From Streptomyces sp. NBC_00249 (GTDB lineage: Bacteria > Actinomycetota > Actinomycetes > Streptomycetales > Streptomycetaceae): a stretch of DNA of 64,000 nucleotides. The position numbers were made by a program, and so were the translations under genes. The DNA is taken from positions 496,001 to 560,000 of the forward strand of contig NZ_JAPEMV010000003.1 in NCBI RefSeq assembly GCF_026342355.1. The letters run 5' to 3'. Under the pieces are notes generated by a model that saw only the letters and a list, made by a program, of their open reading frames with translations, ran no database searches and had not been told where the DNA came from. The first letter of the stretch is position 1; each line of letters opens with the position of its first letter. This document shows positions 9,043 to 16,467 of the stretch, in pieces.

Positions 9043-9984
9043 TCAGGCCGTCGGGAGGGGGGCCGCCCCCGTCAGCGCGTCCCGGTACCTCCCGGGGGTC
9101 GTCCCGAACTCCCGGCTGAAGGCGTGCGAGAAGGCGTACGGACTGCCGTAGCCGACCCGCCGAGCGACCGCGGCCAGGGGGTCCCCGGTGTCGCGGAGCT
9201 GGGCGGCGGCGAGGTTCAGCCGCCACCAGGTCAGGTACGCCATCGGCGGCCGCCCGACCAGCGAGGTGAACCGCCGGGCCAGCGTGGGCCGGGAGACACC
9301 CGCCTCGGAGGCCAGCCGCTCGGTCGTCCACGGCGCGGCCGGGTCCGAGTGCAGCGCCCGCAGCGCGGCGGCCGCCACCGGGTCGCCGAGGACCGCCGGC
9401 CACGCACCGGAGGAACCCTCGGCCAGCCACGAGCGGACCATGTAGACGAGGAGCAGGTCGAGCAGGCTGGGCACCGCGACACAGGCGCCCGGCCGCTGCT
9501 CGCCCACCTCACGGCCCAACAGGTCGATCGCCGACCGGAGTTCCGGATGGCTGCCCACCCGGTTCGGCAGGTGCACCACCTTCGGCAGCTCCGCCATCAG
9601 CGGGTGCGCCCGGCTCCGGTCCAGCCGGTACTTCCCGCACAGCATCTCCACCGCGCCCGGCCCGCCGTCCGGGCCGGCCGGCCGCGCCCAGTCGCGCGCC
9701 GCGACCTCCTCGAACGGCACCGCCCGCGCCACCGCCGCCGGGTCGGCGGGGGAGTCGGCGATCACGTGGCCCGTCCCGTGGGGCAGCAGCACCGCGTCCC
9801 CCGTCCCGAGCGACAGCGGGGCGCCGCCGTCGGGCAGCAGCCAGCAGCCGCCCTCCAGGACGATGTGGAACCCCGCCCCGTCGTACGGGGCGAAGCGCGC
9901 GCACCAACGCCCGCCCACCCGCACCCGGTCGGAGGAAGGCCGCCCCACACGCACGGCGGAGATCGCGTCGCTCACCACGTCCAT
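9043..9984 (-). CDS. AraC-family transcriptional regulator with cupin sensor
   Basis: A 313-aa regulator. The N-terminal cupin-like domain (about residues 1-170) has the pattern FAPYDGAGFHIVLEGGCWL followed by LGTGDAVLLPHGTGH. The C-terminal AraC double HTH (about 205-305) shows WTTERLASEAGVSRPTLARRF and GYGSPYAFSHAFSREFGTTPGRYR. It is divergent from the MBL hydrolase gene with 108 bp between, and that hydrolase is the obvious candidate target. The effector is unknown. Confidence 0.92.
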   Translation of the reverse strand: MDVVSDAISAVRVGRPSSDRVRVGGRWCARFAPYDGAGFHIVLEGGCWLLPDGGAPLSLGTGDAVLLPHGTGHVIADSPADPAAVARAVPFEEVAARDWARPAGPDGGPGAVEMLCGKYRLDRSRAHPLMAELPKVVHLPNRVGSHPELRSAIDLLGREVGEQRPGACVAVPSLLDLLLVYMVRSWLAEGSSGAWPAVLGDPVAAAALRALHSDPAAPWTTERLASEAGVSRPTLARRFTSLVGRPPMAYLTWWRLNLAAAQLRDTGDPLAAVARRVGYGSPYAFSHAFSREFGTTPGRYRDALTGAAPLPTA

Positions 9985-10057
9985 CGCCCCAGAGTAGGCC
10001 GTCCCGCCGTCCCGTCATCGATGAGCGGATCGCGTATCCCCCTGATCCGATTGAGCA

Positions 10058-10086
10058 TTGAGGCGATCAGAGCGCCTGCCTAAGGT
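10058..10086 (+). promoter_or_regulatory. Promoter of the MBL-fold hydrolase gene, leaderless type
   Basis: TTGAGG (10058-10063) and TAAGGT (10081-10086) are exactly 17 nt apart, and ATG 10093 is 7 nt after the -10. No Shine-Dalgarno sequence is present, so transcription and translation should start at about the same base. An imperfect direct repeat, TTGAGCATTGAGG, covers the -35 and could be the AraC binding site. Confidence 0.6.
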
Positions 10087-10092
10087 CGGATC

Positions 10093-11022
10093 ATGAACAA
10101 CGAGACGCAGAACGAGAACACGCCGGGCATCCAGCTGGGAGACGTCGAGGTCATCCGGGTCGTCGAGTGGCAGGGCGCCTTCATACCCGCACGCGGCCTC
10201 GTACCGGACTCCCCGGAGCGGCTGTGGAAGGACAACGAGGACTGGCTCGCCCCCGACCACTGGCACCCCGAGGACGACACCGCGGTGGCGGCCCTCCAGA
10301 GCTGGGTGCTGCGCAGTGGCGGACGGACCGTCCTGGTCGACACCGGTGTGGGCAACGGGCGCGAGCGGCCCGGCTCGCCGCAGTTCCACCACTGGCAGGG
10401 CGACTTTCTCGGCAGCCTGGCCCGGGCGGGCGTACGCCCCGAGGACGTGGACCTCGTCGTCAACACCCACGTCCACGGCGACCACGTCGGCTGGAACACC
10501 AGGGACGTGGACGGGGAATGGGCGCCGACCTTCCCCAACGCCCAGTACCTCGTGCCGGCGGCCGACGACTTCCACTTCGGCCCGCGCGGCGGCTACGGCG
10601 GCGGTGCCCGCGAGGACGACCGGCTGATCTACGAGGACAGCATCGCCCCCGTCCACCGGGCCGGCCAGGTCGTCCTGTGGGACGGCGCCCACCGCATCGA
10701 CGAGCACCTCACCCTGGAGACGGCCCCCGGGCACACCCCCGGCTCCTCGGTCCTGCGCCTGGACTCCGGCGGCGAGCGGGCGGTCTTCGTCGGGGACCTC
10801 CTGCACAGTCCGGTCCAGATCCTCGACCCCTCCTGCAACAGCTGCTTCTGCATGGACCCGCGGCAGGCGGCGGCCACCCGCCGGCGGATCCTCGGCCGCG
10901 CGGCGGCCGAACGCGAACTGGTCGTGCCCGCCCACTTCGGCGGATCCGGCGCCGTCGAGGTCCGCGAGGACGGTCCGGACTTCGCCCTCACCCGCTGGGC
11001 CCCCTTCGGCCCGCGCGGCTGA
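10093..11022 (+). CDS. MBL-fold metallo-hydrolase
   Basis: A 309-aa soluble enzyme with the metallo-beta-lactamase fold. The metal-binding motif is HVHGDH (His126, His128, Asp130, His131). Further ligands lie in APGHTPGS, VFVGDLLH and the late PAHFG. The layout resembles AHL-lactonase/quorum-quenching-type and other lactonase-like MBL hydrolases rather than beta-lactamases with signal peptides, but the substrate cannot be read from the sequence. It is divergent from the AraC regulator gene and probably controlled by it. Confidence 0.9.
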   Translation: MNNETQNENTPGIQLGDVEVIRVVEWQGAFIPARGLVPDSPERLWKDNEDWLAPDHWHPEDDTAVAALQSWVLRSGGRTVLVDTGVGNGRERPGSPQFHHWQGDFLGSLARAGVRPEDVDLVVNTHVHGDHVGWNTRDVDGEWAPTFPNAQYLVPAADDFHFGPRGGYGGGAREDDRLIYEDSIAPVHRAGQVVLWDGAHRIDEHLTLETAPGHTPGSSVLRLDSGGERAVFVGDLLHSPVQILDPSCNSCFCMDPRQAAATRRRILGRAAAERELVVPAHFGGSGAVEVREDGPDFALTRWAPFGPRG

Positions 11023-11048
11023 TCCGGCCCGGAACGCGCCGCGGCGGC

Positions 11049-11074
11049 CGTCCGTCGTCCATCGTCCGTCGTCC
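11049..11074 (+). repeat. 12-nt direct repeat upstream of the GNAT gene
   Basis: CGTCCGTCGTCC occurs twice (11049-11060 and 11063-11074), separated by AT, giving a 14-nt period. It lies 11 nt upstream of the -35 of the next gene and might be an activator site or simple low-complexity drift. Confidence 0.6.
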
Positions 11075-11084
11075 GCAGGACGGA

Positions 11085-11115
11085 TTGATGGGTCGGATGA
11101 TCCGACTGTTACCGT
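11085..11115 (+). promoter_or_regulatory. Leaderless promoter with palindrome in the spacer
   Basis: TTGATG (11085-11090) and TACCGT (11110-11115) are 19 nt apart; ATG 11123 follows 7 nt later, with no usable Shine-Dalgarno. The spacer holds a perfect inverted repeat, GTCGGAT-G-ATCCGAC (11092-11106), ideally placed for a repressor that blocks polymerase. Confidence 0.5.
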
Positions 11116-11122
11116 CCGAGGT

Positions 11123-11647
11123 ATGCCCGAGCTGATCGCCCCCACGGCCCGACTGCACTCCTCCTGGCTGGACGCCCAGCGGGAGTGGGGCCTCGACGCG
11201 CACATGGACGGCGCCGGACTCGGTGGCGACGACGACGTGGACAGCCCCGAGGGCTTCGCGGCCTGGGCGCAGCGGCTGCGCGGGTACGCGGACCGGACGG
11301 CGCCGCTGGAGCAGGGCCGGGTCCACGCCACGTACTGGTGGATCGCCGAGGGCGACACCTACCTCGGGGCGATCGACCTGCGGCACTACCTGAACGGCTT
11401 CCTCCTCGACGCGGGAGGCCACATCGGCTACAGCGTCCGCCCCTCCGCACGCGGGCGCGGACTGGCCGGCTGGGCCCTCGGCGAGGTCCTCCACGAGGCG
11501 AAGCTGCTGGGAATGGACCGGGTCCTGCTGACCTGCGACCCCGGGAACGCCGCCTCGGAGCGCACGATCGAGCGCGCCGGCGGGGTGTTGGAGGACGTCC
11601 GCGAAACCCTGATCGGGCCGAAGCGGCGCTACTGGATCGACCTCTGA
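11123..11647 (+). CDS. GNAT-family N-acetyltransferase
   Basis: A 174-aa acetyltransferase. Beta strands lead into the acetyl-CoA-binding loop (HIGYSVRPSARGRGLAGWAL), where RGRGLA is the Q/R-x-x-G-x-G/A motif. The usual late segment CDPGNAASERTIERAGG matches the N-E-A-S-x-x-x-x-E-K-x-G pattern of the family. YLGAIDLRHYLN is the preceding substrate-side strand. The acceptor substrate is unknown. The gene stands alone and is convergent with the TetR gene. Confidence 0.92.
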   Translation: MPELIAPTARLHSSWLDAQREWGLDAHMDGAGLGGDDDVDSPEGFAAWAQRLRGYADRTAPLEQGRVHATYWWIAEGDTYLGAIDLRHYLNGFLLDAGGHIGYSVRPSARGRGLAGWALGEVLHEAKLLGMDRVLLTCDPGNAASERTIERAGGVLEDVRETLIGPKRRYWIDL

Positions 11648-11667
11648 CCGGCTTAGGGCCTGTCGTC

Positions 11668-12270
11668 CTAGCGGCCCGGTGAGGTGAGCCGGCGGGTGAG
11701 CGCGACGAGCATCCCGCGCCGCGCGTCCGGCCCGGCCCCCGCCTCGCCGGCGGGGGGTTCGGGCAGCAGCATGCGGGCGATCTGGGGCAGCGTGAACCAG
11801 CTGCTCGTGAGCGCGATCACGGTGTGCATGAGCTGAGCCGGAGGCACGTCGGCGGTGAGGGCCCCCGCCCGCTGCGCCTCGGCGATGGCGGCCACCTTCA
11901 GGGCGTAGTGCTCGGTGCGCTCGTACTCCGCGACGACCCGGTCCTGGCACATCAGCCCCTCCCAGGCGAGGAGCCGCAGGAAGTGCGGGTGGGCGCGGTG
12001 GTAGTCGTAGGTGCGGCCCGCGTAGTCGCCCAGGTCGGCGGCCTGCTGCGGGGTCAGGGGCACGGCGGTGGCGAGTTTGGCCATCTCGGCCTCCAGGACC
12101 GCGGCGAACAGCTTCTCCTTGTTGCCGAAGTACTGGTAGATCCGCTCCTTGTTGACCCCGGCGCCGGTGGCCACCCGGGCGACGCGGGCGCCCTCGGGCC
12201 CGTACTCGGCGAACTCCTCGACCGCGGCGTCGAGGAGGAGCTGCTTGGTGCGTGCGGTGTCCCAGGCCAT
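11668..12270 (-). CDS. TetR-family transcriptional repressor
   Basis: A 200-aa regulator. The N-terminal HTH (about residues 8-55) is typical: LLDAAVEEFAEYGPEGARVA, then GVNKERIYQYFGNKEKLF. The C-terminal ligand-binding helices resemble the group with TetR_C domains and are not informative. It is divergent from a small membrane protein gene, and two TetR-sized palindromes lie between them, which argues for autoregulation and control of the neighbour. Confidence 0.93.
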   Translation of the reverse strand: MAWDTARTKQLLLDAAVEEFAEYGPEGARVARVATGAGVNKERIYQYFGNKEKLFAAVLEAEMAKLATAVPLTPQQAADLGDYAGRTYDYHRAHPHFLRLLAWEGLMCQDRVVAEYERTEHYALKVAAIAEAQRAGALTADVPPAQLMHTVIALTSSWFTLPQIARMLLPEPPAGEAGAGPDARRGMLVALTRRLTSPGR

Positions 12271-12290
12271 GCGGCCATCCTACGTTATTC

Positions 12291-12348
12291 CCAACCATCC
12301 GGTTGGATTTGGGGATCCGGCTGTGCCACACTCCAACCAGATGGTTGG
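12291..12348 (+). promoter_or_regulatory. Two TetR-type operators in the divergent intergenic region
   Basis: CCAACCATCCGGTTGG (12291-12306, arms CCAACC/GGTTGG) and CCAACCAGATGGTTGG (12333-12348, perfect 7-bp arms with a 2-bp centre) share the same half-site, CCAACC(A). They are 42 bp apart, about four helical turns. One is next to the TetR gene and the other next to the small membrane protein gene. Confidence 0.8.
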
Positions 12349-12386
12349 AAATCCCGGTTCCGGCCGCCGTACCAGGGGGAGTACCC

Positions 12387-12632
12387 GTGTCCGCACCCGC
12401 ACCCGCACCCGCACCCGCAGCCCCGTCCGTCCACCGCCGCGCGCTGATCACCTGGCTGGCCGTCTATCCGACCATCACCGTCGCCCTCGCCCTGCTGCGA
12501 CCGGTCATGCAGGGTGTGCCCCTGCCGGTGCAGACGCTGGTCCTGACGGCGATCGCCATACCCCTCGTCGTGTACCTGCTCGTCCCGGCGCTGCTGAAGG
12601 CGAACGCCGCCCTCTCCGCCCGCTCGCGCTGA
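12387..12632 (+). CDS. Small membrane protein, 81 aa
   Basis: A small protein with an N-terminal Ala-Pro repeat (VSAPAPAPAPAAPS) and two predicted membrane helices (about residues 22-40 and 48-68), ending in a basic tail. It has the size and topology of DUF2798-like proteins, though I cannot confirm that. GTG 12387 follows GGGGGA by 6-7 nt; the longer open frame would run through the TetR operators and is rejected. The operator next to it suggests it is the TetR regulon member. Function is unknown. Confidence 0.75.
   Translation: MSAPAPAPAPAAPSVHRRALITWLAVYPTITVALALLRPVMQGVPLPVQTLVLTAIAIPLVVYLLVPALLKANAALSARSR
12391..12420 (+). repeat. Five tandem CCGCAC hexamers
   Basis: Four copies of CCGCAC and a final CCGCAG encode the Ala-Pro dipeptide repeat at the start of the 81-aa membrane protein. 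A repeat of this kind can change length by slippage. Confidence 0.85.
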
Positions 12633-12646
12633 CCCGGCCGCGACGG

Positions 12647-12693
12647 CGTCAAGATTTCCTTGACATTGTGATCACGTCAAGGAAGTCTTGACG
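12647..12693 (+). promoter_or_regulatory. Tandem palindromic operator GTCAAG-N5-CTTGAC
   Basis: Two 17-bp palindromes, GTCAAGATTTCCTTGAC (12648-12664) and GTCAAGGAAGTCTTGAC (12676-12692), are 28 bp centre to centre. Together they also form an 18-bp inverted repeat with one mismatch and an 11-nt loop. The second ends 2 nt before ATG 12695. A TTGACA -35 (12660-12665) is embedded in the first, and 17 nt later a weak AAGTCT could serve as -10. Confidence 0.75.
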
Positions 12694-12694
12694 C

Positions 12695-13000
12695 ATGAAC
12701 GTTTCCCGGGAGCCCTCGGCTGCCTCCAGCACCCCTTACGTCAGCCTCGTGTTCGGTCTCCTCGCGGTGGCGGTGAGCCTCATCAGCGTGGCGCTGACGC
12801 TCGCCGACGGCCTGGGGGCCGGCCCGACCGCCGCGCTGATCGCCGCGGACCTCGTCCTCGTCGCCGCCATGGGCGCCCTGGCCGCCACCCTGCGGCCCGA
12901 ACCGGCGCGCAGGAGCCGTGACGAGCGGCTCCTCGACGAACTGGAGCCGCTGCTCCCCGCGGAGGGCCCCGCATCCGGCCCGGCGGGCGGCGGACGGTGA
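12695..13000 (+). CDS. Small membrane protein, first gene of a two-gene cassette
   Basis: A 101-aa protein with two membrane helices (about residues 16-38 and 46-66) and a charged cytoplasmic tail (RRSRDERLLDELEPLL). Its start lies directly against the tandem palindromes. The stop overlaps the next start by 4 nt (GTGA), so the two proteins are translationally coupled and probably work together, perhaps as a membrane-linked sensor with its DNA-binding partner. I recognise no family. Confidence 0.75.
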   Translation: MNVSREPSAASSTPYVSLVFGLLAVAVSLISVALTLADGLGAGPTAALIAADLVLVAAMGALAATLRPEPARRSRDERLLDELEPLLPAEGPASGPAGGGR

Positions 13001-13593
13001 CCGGCGCGGAAGGGGCTGGCGCGGAAGGGGCCGACGCGGAACTGATCGGCGCGGCCGAGGCGGACCGCATCCGGGAGGCCGTCGCGAGCGCGGTCCTCGG
13101 AGCGTCCGAAGGGCTCGCCGCGTCACTGGAGCACGACGCCGAGGGCTACTTGAGGCTCGTGGCCGCCGCCCGTATCGGCGCCGAGGAATCGAGCCGGCTC
13201 CTGCGCGAGGCCATCCAGGGCGCCCGGGCCGCCGGCCACAGCTGGGACGCCGTCGGCGGAGTCCTGGGCGTCAGCCGACAGGCCGCCCAGCAGCGCTTCG
13301 CCGTCAAACAGCCCTCCGGTCCCACCGGTGCGGGGGACGGCCCCGAGCGCAGGGAGATCACTCCGGTGACGGCCTTCACGGAGATGGCGGCCCTCGACGA
13401 AGCCGGGAAGGACGGCTGGCACCTGGTCGACTACGGCTCGTTCCGTCTGGTCGTGGAAGCCTCCGAGCACACCTGGGAACACCGCAGGGCCGTCGGCGGC
13501 CACCGCCGGCTCGCCGCCGAGGGCTGGACCCGGGTCGGCCCCGGATCCTTCCCCTGGAGCTACTACAAACGCCGCTGCGACCCAGCGTCCTAG
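12997..13593 (+). CDS. HTH-containing regulatory protein, likely autoregulator
   Basis: A 198-aa protein starting at GTG 12997. After an Ala/Gly/Glu-rich N terminus and helices, residues 75-105 form an HTH of the pattern RAAGHSWDAVGGVLGVSRQAAQQRF, seen in many Streptomyces small regulators. The C-terminal part (about 115-198) has a compact domain rich in aromatic residues (DGWHLVDYGSFRLVVE, FPWSYYKRR) that might sense a ligand. It is coupled to the membrane protein gene. The tandem palindromes upstream of the pair are its likely binding sites, which is inference. Confidence 0.75.
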   Translation: MTGAEGAGAEGADAELIGAAEADRIREAVASAVLGASEGLAASLEHDAEGYLRLVAAARIGAEESSRLLREAIQGARAAGHSWDAVGGVLGVSRQAAQQRFAVKQPSGPTGAGDGPERREITPVTAFTEMAALDEAGKDGWHLVDYGSFRLVVEASEHTWEHRRAVGGHRRLAAEGWTRVGPGSFPWSYYKRRCDPAS

Positions 13594-14246
13594 GCGACGA
13601 ACTCCTCGTCTCCGTAACGGACCTGGGCCCGGTTCCAGTCGACGCCCAGCTCCGCCGTGAACTTTCGGGCCAGGTCCAGCTCCGACAGCGGGGCCACGAG
13701 GACCAGCCGCCCGCCGAGGGTGACCGAGCCGCCGCCGAGCCGTTCGCGGGCCTCGGTGTCGGCGGCCAGCGCGTCGTGCAGACGGGTCGCGTCGACGCCG
13801 TCGGCCTGGATCTCCACCGCGTCGGTGTCCGGCGCGTCACGCGGCAGGCAGCGGAAGGTCAGCACCGACTCCTGGTCGTACCGCTTGCGGATGACGTCCG
13901 CGATGTGGTGCAGCCCCTCGCGCCCGACCCGGGAGACGTCGAACTCCCGCGAGCGCTCATAGGTGGTCTGCTGCAGCTCGCCGGACCAGAACACGCCGTC
14001 CAGCAGCGTCGACCCCTCCGCCTTCGCGCCGTGGGTGCGGATGATGCTCCGCACCTCGTGGTCGAAGCGCGTCAGACGGGTCGTCAGCCGGGGGTCGGCC
14101 GGATCCGTGATGATCGCGGTGTTGTCGGTGGCGAAGATCTCCGCCGTCGGGCAGTCCGGCTTCCCCGGACTCGCCTGGGCGCTGCCCGCGCCCACCGACC
14201 CCAGTGTCAGCACGCCGACCGTGACCAGGACACCCCACCGCTTCAT
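13590..14246 (-). CDS. Secreted hypothetical protein
   Basis: A 218-aa protein with a clear signal peptide (KRW, hydrophobic core VLVTVGVLTLGSVG, cleavage near AQA-SPG). The mature part has two Cys residues (DCPTAE and FRCLP) that could form a disulfide, and alternating beta-strand-like segments. ATG 14246 has GGGGAG just upstream; the longer open frame is Pro/Arg-rich and rejected. The stop overlaps the end of the HTH gene by 4 nt, tail to tail. No family recognised. Confidence 0.75.
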   Translation of the reverse strand: MKRWGVLVTVGVLTLGSVGAGSAQASPGKPDCPTAEIFATDNTAIITDPADPRLTTRLTRFDHEVRSIIRTHGAKAEGSTLLDGVFWSGELQQTTYERSREFDVSRVGREGLHHIADVIRKRYDQESVLTFRCLPRDAPDTDAVEIQADGVDATRLHDALAADTEARERLGGGSVTLGGRLVLVAPLSELDLARKFTAELGVDWNRAQVRYGDEEFVA

Positions 14247-14413
14247 TCCCCAACTCCCCGTACATGGACTCGTGGTGGCGCGCCCGGAAGGACGCGTCGG
14301 GCTCATCCTAGGAACCCGGCGGGGGTCCGCGTCGAACCGTGCACCCGAATGGCGGACAACCGATGCGGGATCGGCCGTCGGAACACCGCCCGGGCCCGCT
14401 CTAGGGTGGGGGC

Positions 14414-15409
14414 GTGGCGAGAGACGCGAACGCAAGTACGAATGACAGTGCGGGTACGGGTACGGGCGGCGGCCCGGCCGGCCGGCTGCTGTACGGCTGC
14501 ATGGGACTCGGCGGGACCTGGGAGCCCGACCCGTACGGCCCCGCGGACGTGGACGCCGCCGAGGCCGCGATCCACGCCGCCCTCGACAGCGGGATCACCG
14601 CCTTCGACCACGCCGACATCTACCGGCACGGAAAGGCCGAGGCCGTCTTCGGCGAGGTCCTCGCACGGACCCCCGGCCTGCGCGAGCGGATAACCCTCCA
14701 GACCAAGTGCGGCATCCGGCTGGCCGGCCCGGACGGCCCCGGCAGGTACGACCTGCGCGGCGAGAGCATCCTGCGCCGGGTGGAGGAGAGCCTGACCCGG
14801 CTGCGCACCGACGTCCTCGACGTCCTCCTCCTGCACCGCCCCGATCCCCTGGCCGACCCGGACTCGGTCGCGGCGGCGCTGACGGACCTGCACCGGCAGG
14901 GCCTCGTACGGAGCTTCGGGGTCTCCAACACGGGCGCCGCGCAGATCGCCCGCCTCCAGGCCCGCCTCGACCTGCCGCTCGTGGCGAACCAGCTGGAGAT
15001 GAGCCTGCACAGCCGCGACTGGGTCGAGGCCGGAGTCCTGCTCAACACGCCCGCGGCCACCGGCAACGGCTTCCCGTTCGGCACCCTCGAACACTGCCTC
15101 GACCACGGGATCCGCCTCCAGGCCTGGGGCGCCCTGGCCCAGGGCCGCTTCACCGGCCGTCAGCGGACACCCGCCGAACACGCCACCGCCGAGCTCCTCG
15201 CCACCCTCGCCGAGCGCAAGGGCACCACCCCCGAGACGGTCCTGCTGTGGTGGCTGATCCGGCACCCCGCCGCCATCGTCCCGGTCGTCGGCACCGCGCG
15301 TCCCGAGCGCATCCGCGCCTGCCGCGACGCCGCGCTGCGCGCACCGGACCTCACGCACGAGGAATGGTACGAACTGTGGACCACGGCCCGGGGCCGCCCA
15401 CTGCCCTGA
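14414..15409 (+). CDS. Aldo/keto reductase (YdhF type)
   Basis: A 331-aa TIM-barrel oxidoreductase. Family residues are visible: Asp and Tyr in AFDHADIYRHGKAE, Lys in LQTKCGIRL and His in LLLHRPDPL. The NADPH phosphate-binding end is PVVGTARPERIRACRDA. GESILRRVEESLTRLRTDVLD and LVANQLEMSLH are typical of the YdhF/AKR11-AKR12-like group that reduces aldehydes and ketones with NADPH. The N-terminal 24 residues are Gly/Thr-rich and probably disordered. GTG 14414 follows GGTGGGGGC. Substrate unknown. Confidence 0.92.
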   Translation: MARDANASTNDSAGTGTGGGPAGRLLYGCMGLGGTWEPDPYGPADVDAAEAAIHAALDSGITAFDHADIYRHGKAEAVFGEVLARTPGLRERITLQTKCGIRLAGPDGPGRYDLRGESILRRVEESLTRLRTDVLDVLLLHRPDPLADPDSVAAALTDLHRQGLVRSFGVSNTGAAQIARLQARLDLPLVANQLEMSLHSRDWVEAGVLLNTPAATGNGFPFGTLEHCLDHGIRLQAWGALAQGRFTGRQRTPAEHATAELLATLAERKGTTPETVLLWWLIRHPAAIVPVVGTARPERIRACRDAALRAPDLTHEEWYELWTTARGRPLP

Positions 15410-15424
15410 ACCGCCCCCCGGCGC

Positions 15425-16378
15425 TCAGTCCCGAGGCCGGCCGGGGGCGAGGCGGGCCACCACCTCGGCCAGGTCCTCACACACCTGCTCGATGCTCAGG
15501 CGGATGTTGTTCTGCTCGGTGACCAGCGCCGACAGCAGCAGCGCGGTCAGCGCGGCCGCACCGTTGAGGGCCTGGAGGTTGACCATGACCTCGAAGAGAG
15601 TGTGCCGGGCGAACGGCCCCGCCCGGTCGGTCGCCGCCGAGATGGACAGGACGGACACCAGCAGGGCGCAGGGCGCACTGCCCGCGAGCTGGAAGCGCAC
15701 CGCCGCCCAGATCAGCAGCGGGAAGACGAGGAAGAGCAGCGACAGCGAGCTCCGGGTGGCCAGCACGGTGACGACGGCGGTCGTGCCCAGCAGCGCCACC
15801 GCTTCGAGCACCCGGTACGGGTCCACGGGCAGCCGGGGGCGGCGCAGGGCCAGCAGCAGCGGGGTCACCAGCAGTACGCCCATCGCGTCCCCGGCCCACC
15901 AGGCCGCCCACGCCGACCAGAAGCGCGCCGTCGGCAGGTCACCGGTGAGCACCAGCGTCCAGGTCCCGGCGGTCGCGCTGATCAGCATCGGCAGCAGACC
16001 GCCCAGGAACACCAGCAGCAGCCCGTCCCGCAGCCGGTCCAGCGCGGGCCGGAAGCCCGCCTGGCGCAGCAGCGCGTACGCGCACAGCGGGGCGAGCGTG
16101 TTGCCGGCGAGGATCGCGATGTCCGCGGCCTGGAAGGTGCTGATCCGCTCGATGGCGAAGTAGGTGCCGAGGGTGATCCCCGGCCAGATCCCGGGACCCA
16201 TCCGCAGCAGGGCGGCGACGGCGATCCCGGTCGGCGGCCACAGGGGGGTGATCACCGCTTCGTGGATGGCCACCTGCTGGAGCAGCCCGAGCCGCCCGGT
16301 CGCGTAATAGGCGACGGCGACGGCCAGGATCCGCACAAGAGCCTCGGCCTGACGTCGCCATTCCACGGTGCGCACCAC
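15425..16378 (-). CDS. Stand-alone MASE1 integral membrane sensor protein
   Basis: About 317 aa with eight or nine membrane helices. The N-terminal half has the MASE1 hallmark TPLWPPTGIAVAALL with GIWPGITLGTYF and GNTLAPLCAYALLR. MASE1 normally forms the sensory input of histidine kinases, diguanylate cyclases or phosphatases, but here the chain ends about 30 residues after the last helix with a short cytoplasmic helix (EQNNIRLSIEQVCEDLAEVV) and no output domain. The PP2C gene lies immediately upstream on the same strand, which suggests a split sensor/output pair. The start is uncertain: GTG 16378, GTG 16375 or an upstream codon, none with a good ribosome site. Confidence 0.8.
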   Translation of the reverse strand: MVRTVEWRRQAEALVRILAVAVAYYATGRLGLLQQVAIHEAVITPLWPPTGIAVAALLRMGPGIWPGITLGTYFAIERISTFQAADIAILAGNTLAPLCAYALLRQAGFRPALDRLRDGLLLVFLGGLLPMLISATAGTWTLVLTGDLPTARFWSAWAAWWAGDAMGVLLVTPLLLALRRPRLPVDPYRVLEAVALLGTTAVVTVLATRSSLSLLFLVFPLLIWAAVRFQLAGSAPCALLVSVLSISAATDRAGPFARHTLFEVMVNLQALNGAAALTALLLSALVTEQNNIRLSIEQVCEDLAEVVARLAPGRPRD

Positions 16379-16467
16379 AGCATCAGACAACAGCCCGGCT
16401 CGCCGGACGGACGTGACACGCGGCAGCGGCCAGGAGCGCGGGCCGGGCAGGATCCGAAAGGGACGGC

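Noticed and set aside
12391..12420. CCGCAC repeats as a possible CRISPR-like or regulatory array
   Set aside because: Short hexamers with no spacers, inside a coding region, encoding an Ala-Pro tract.
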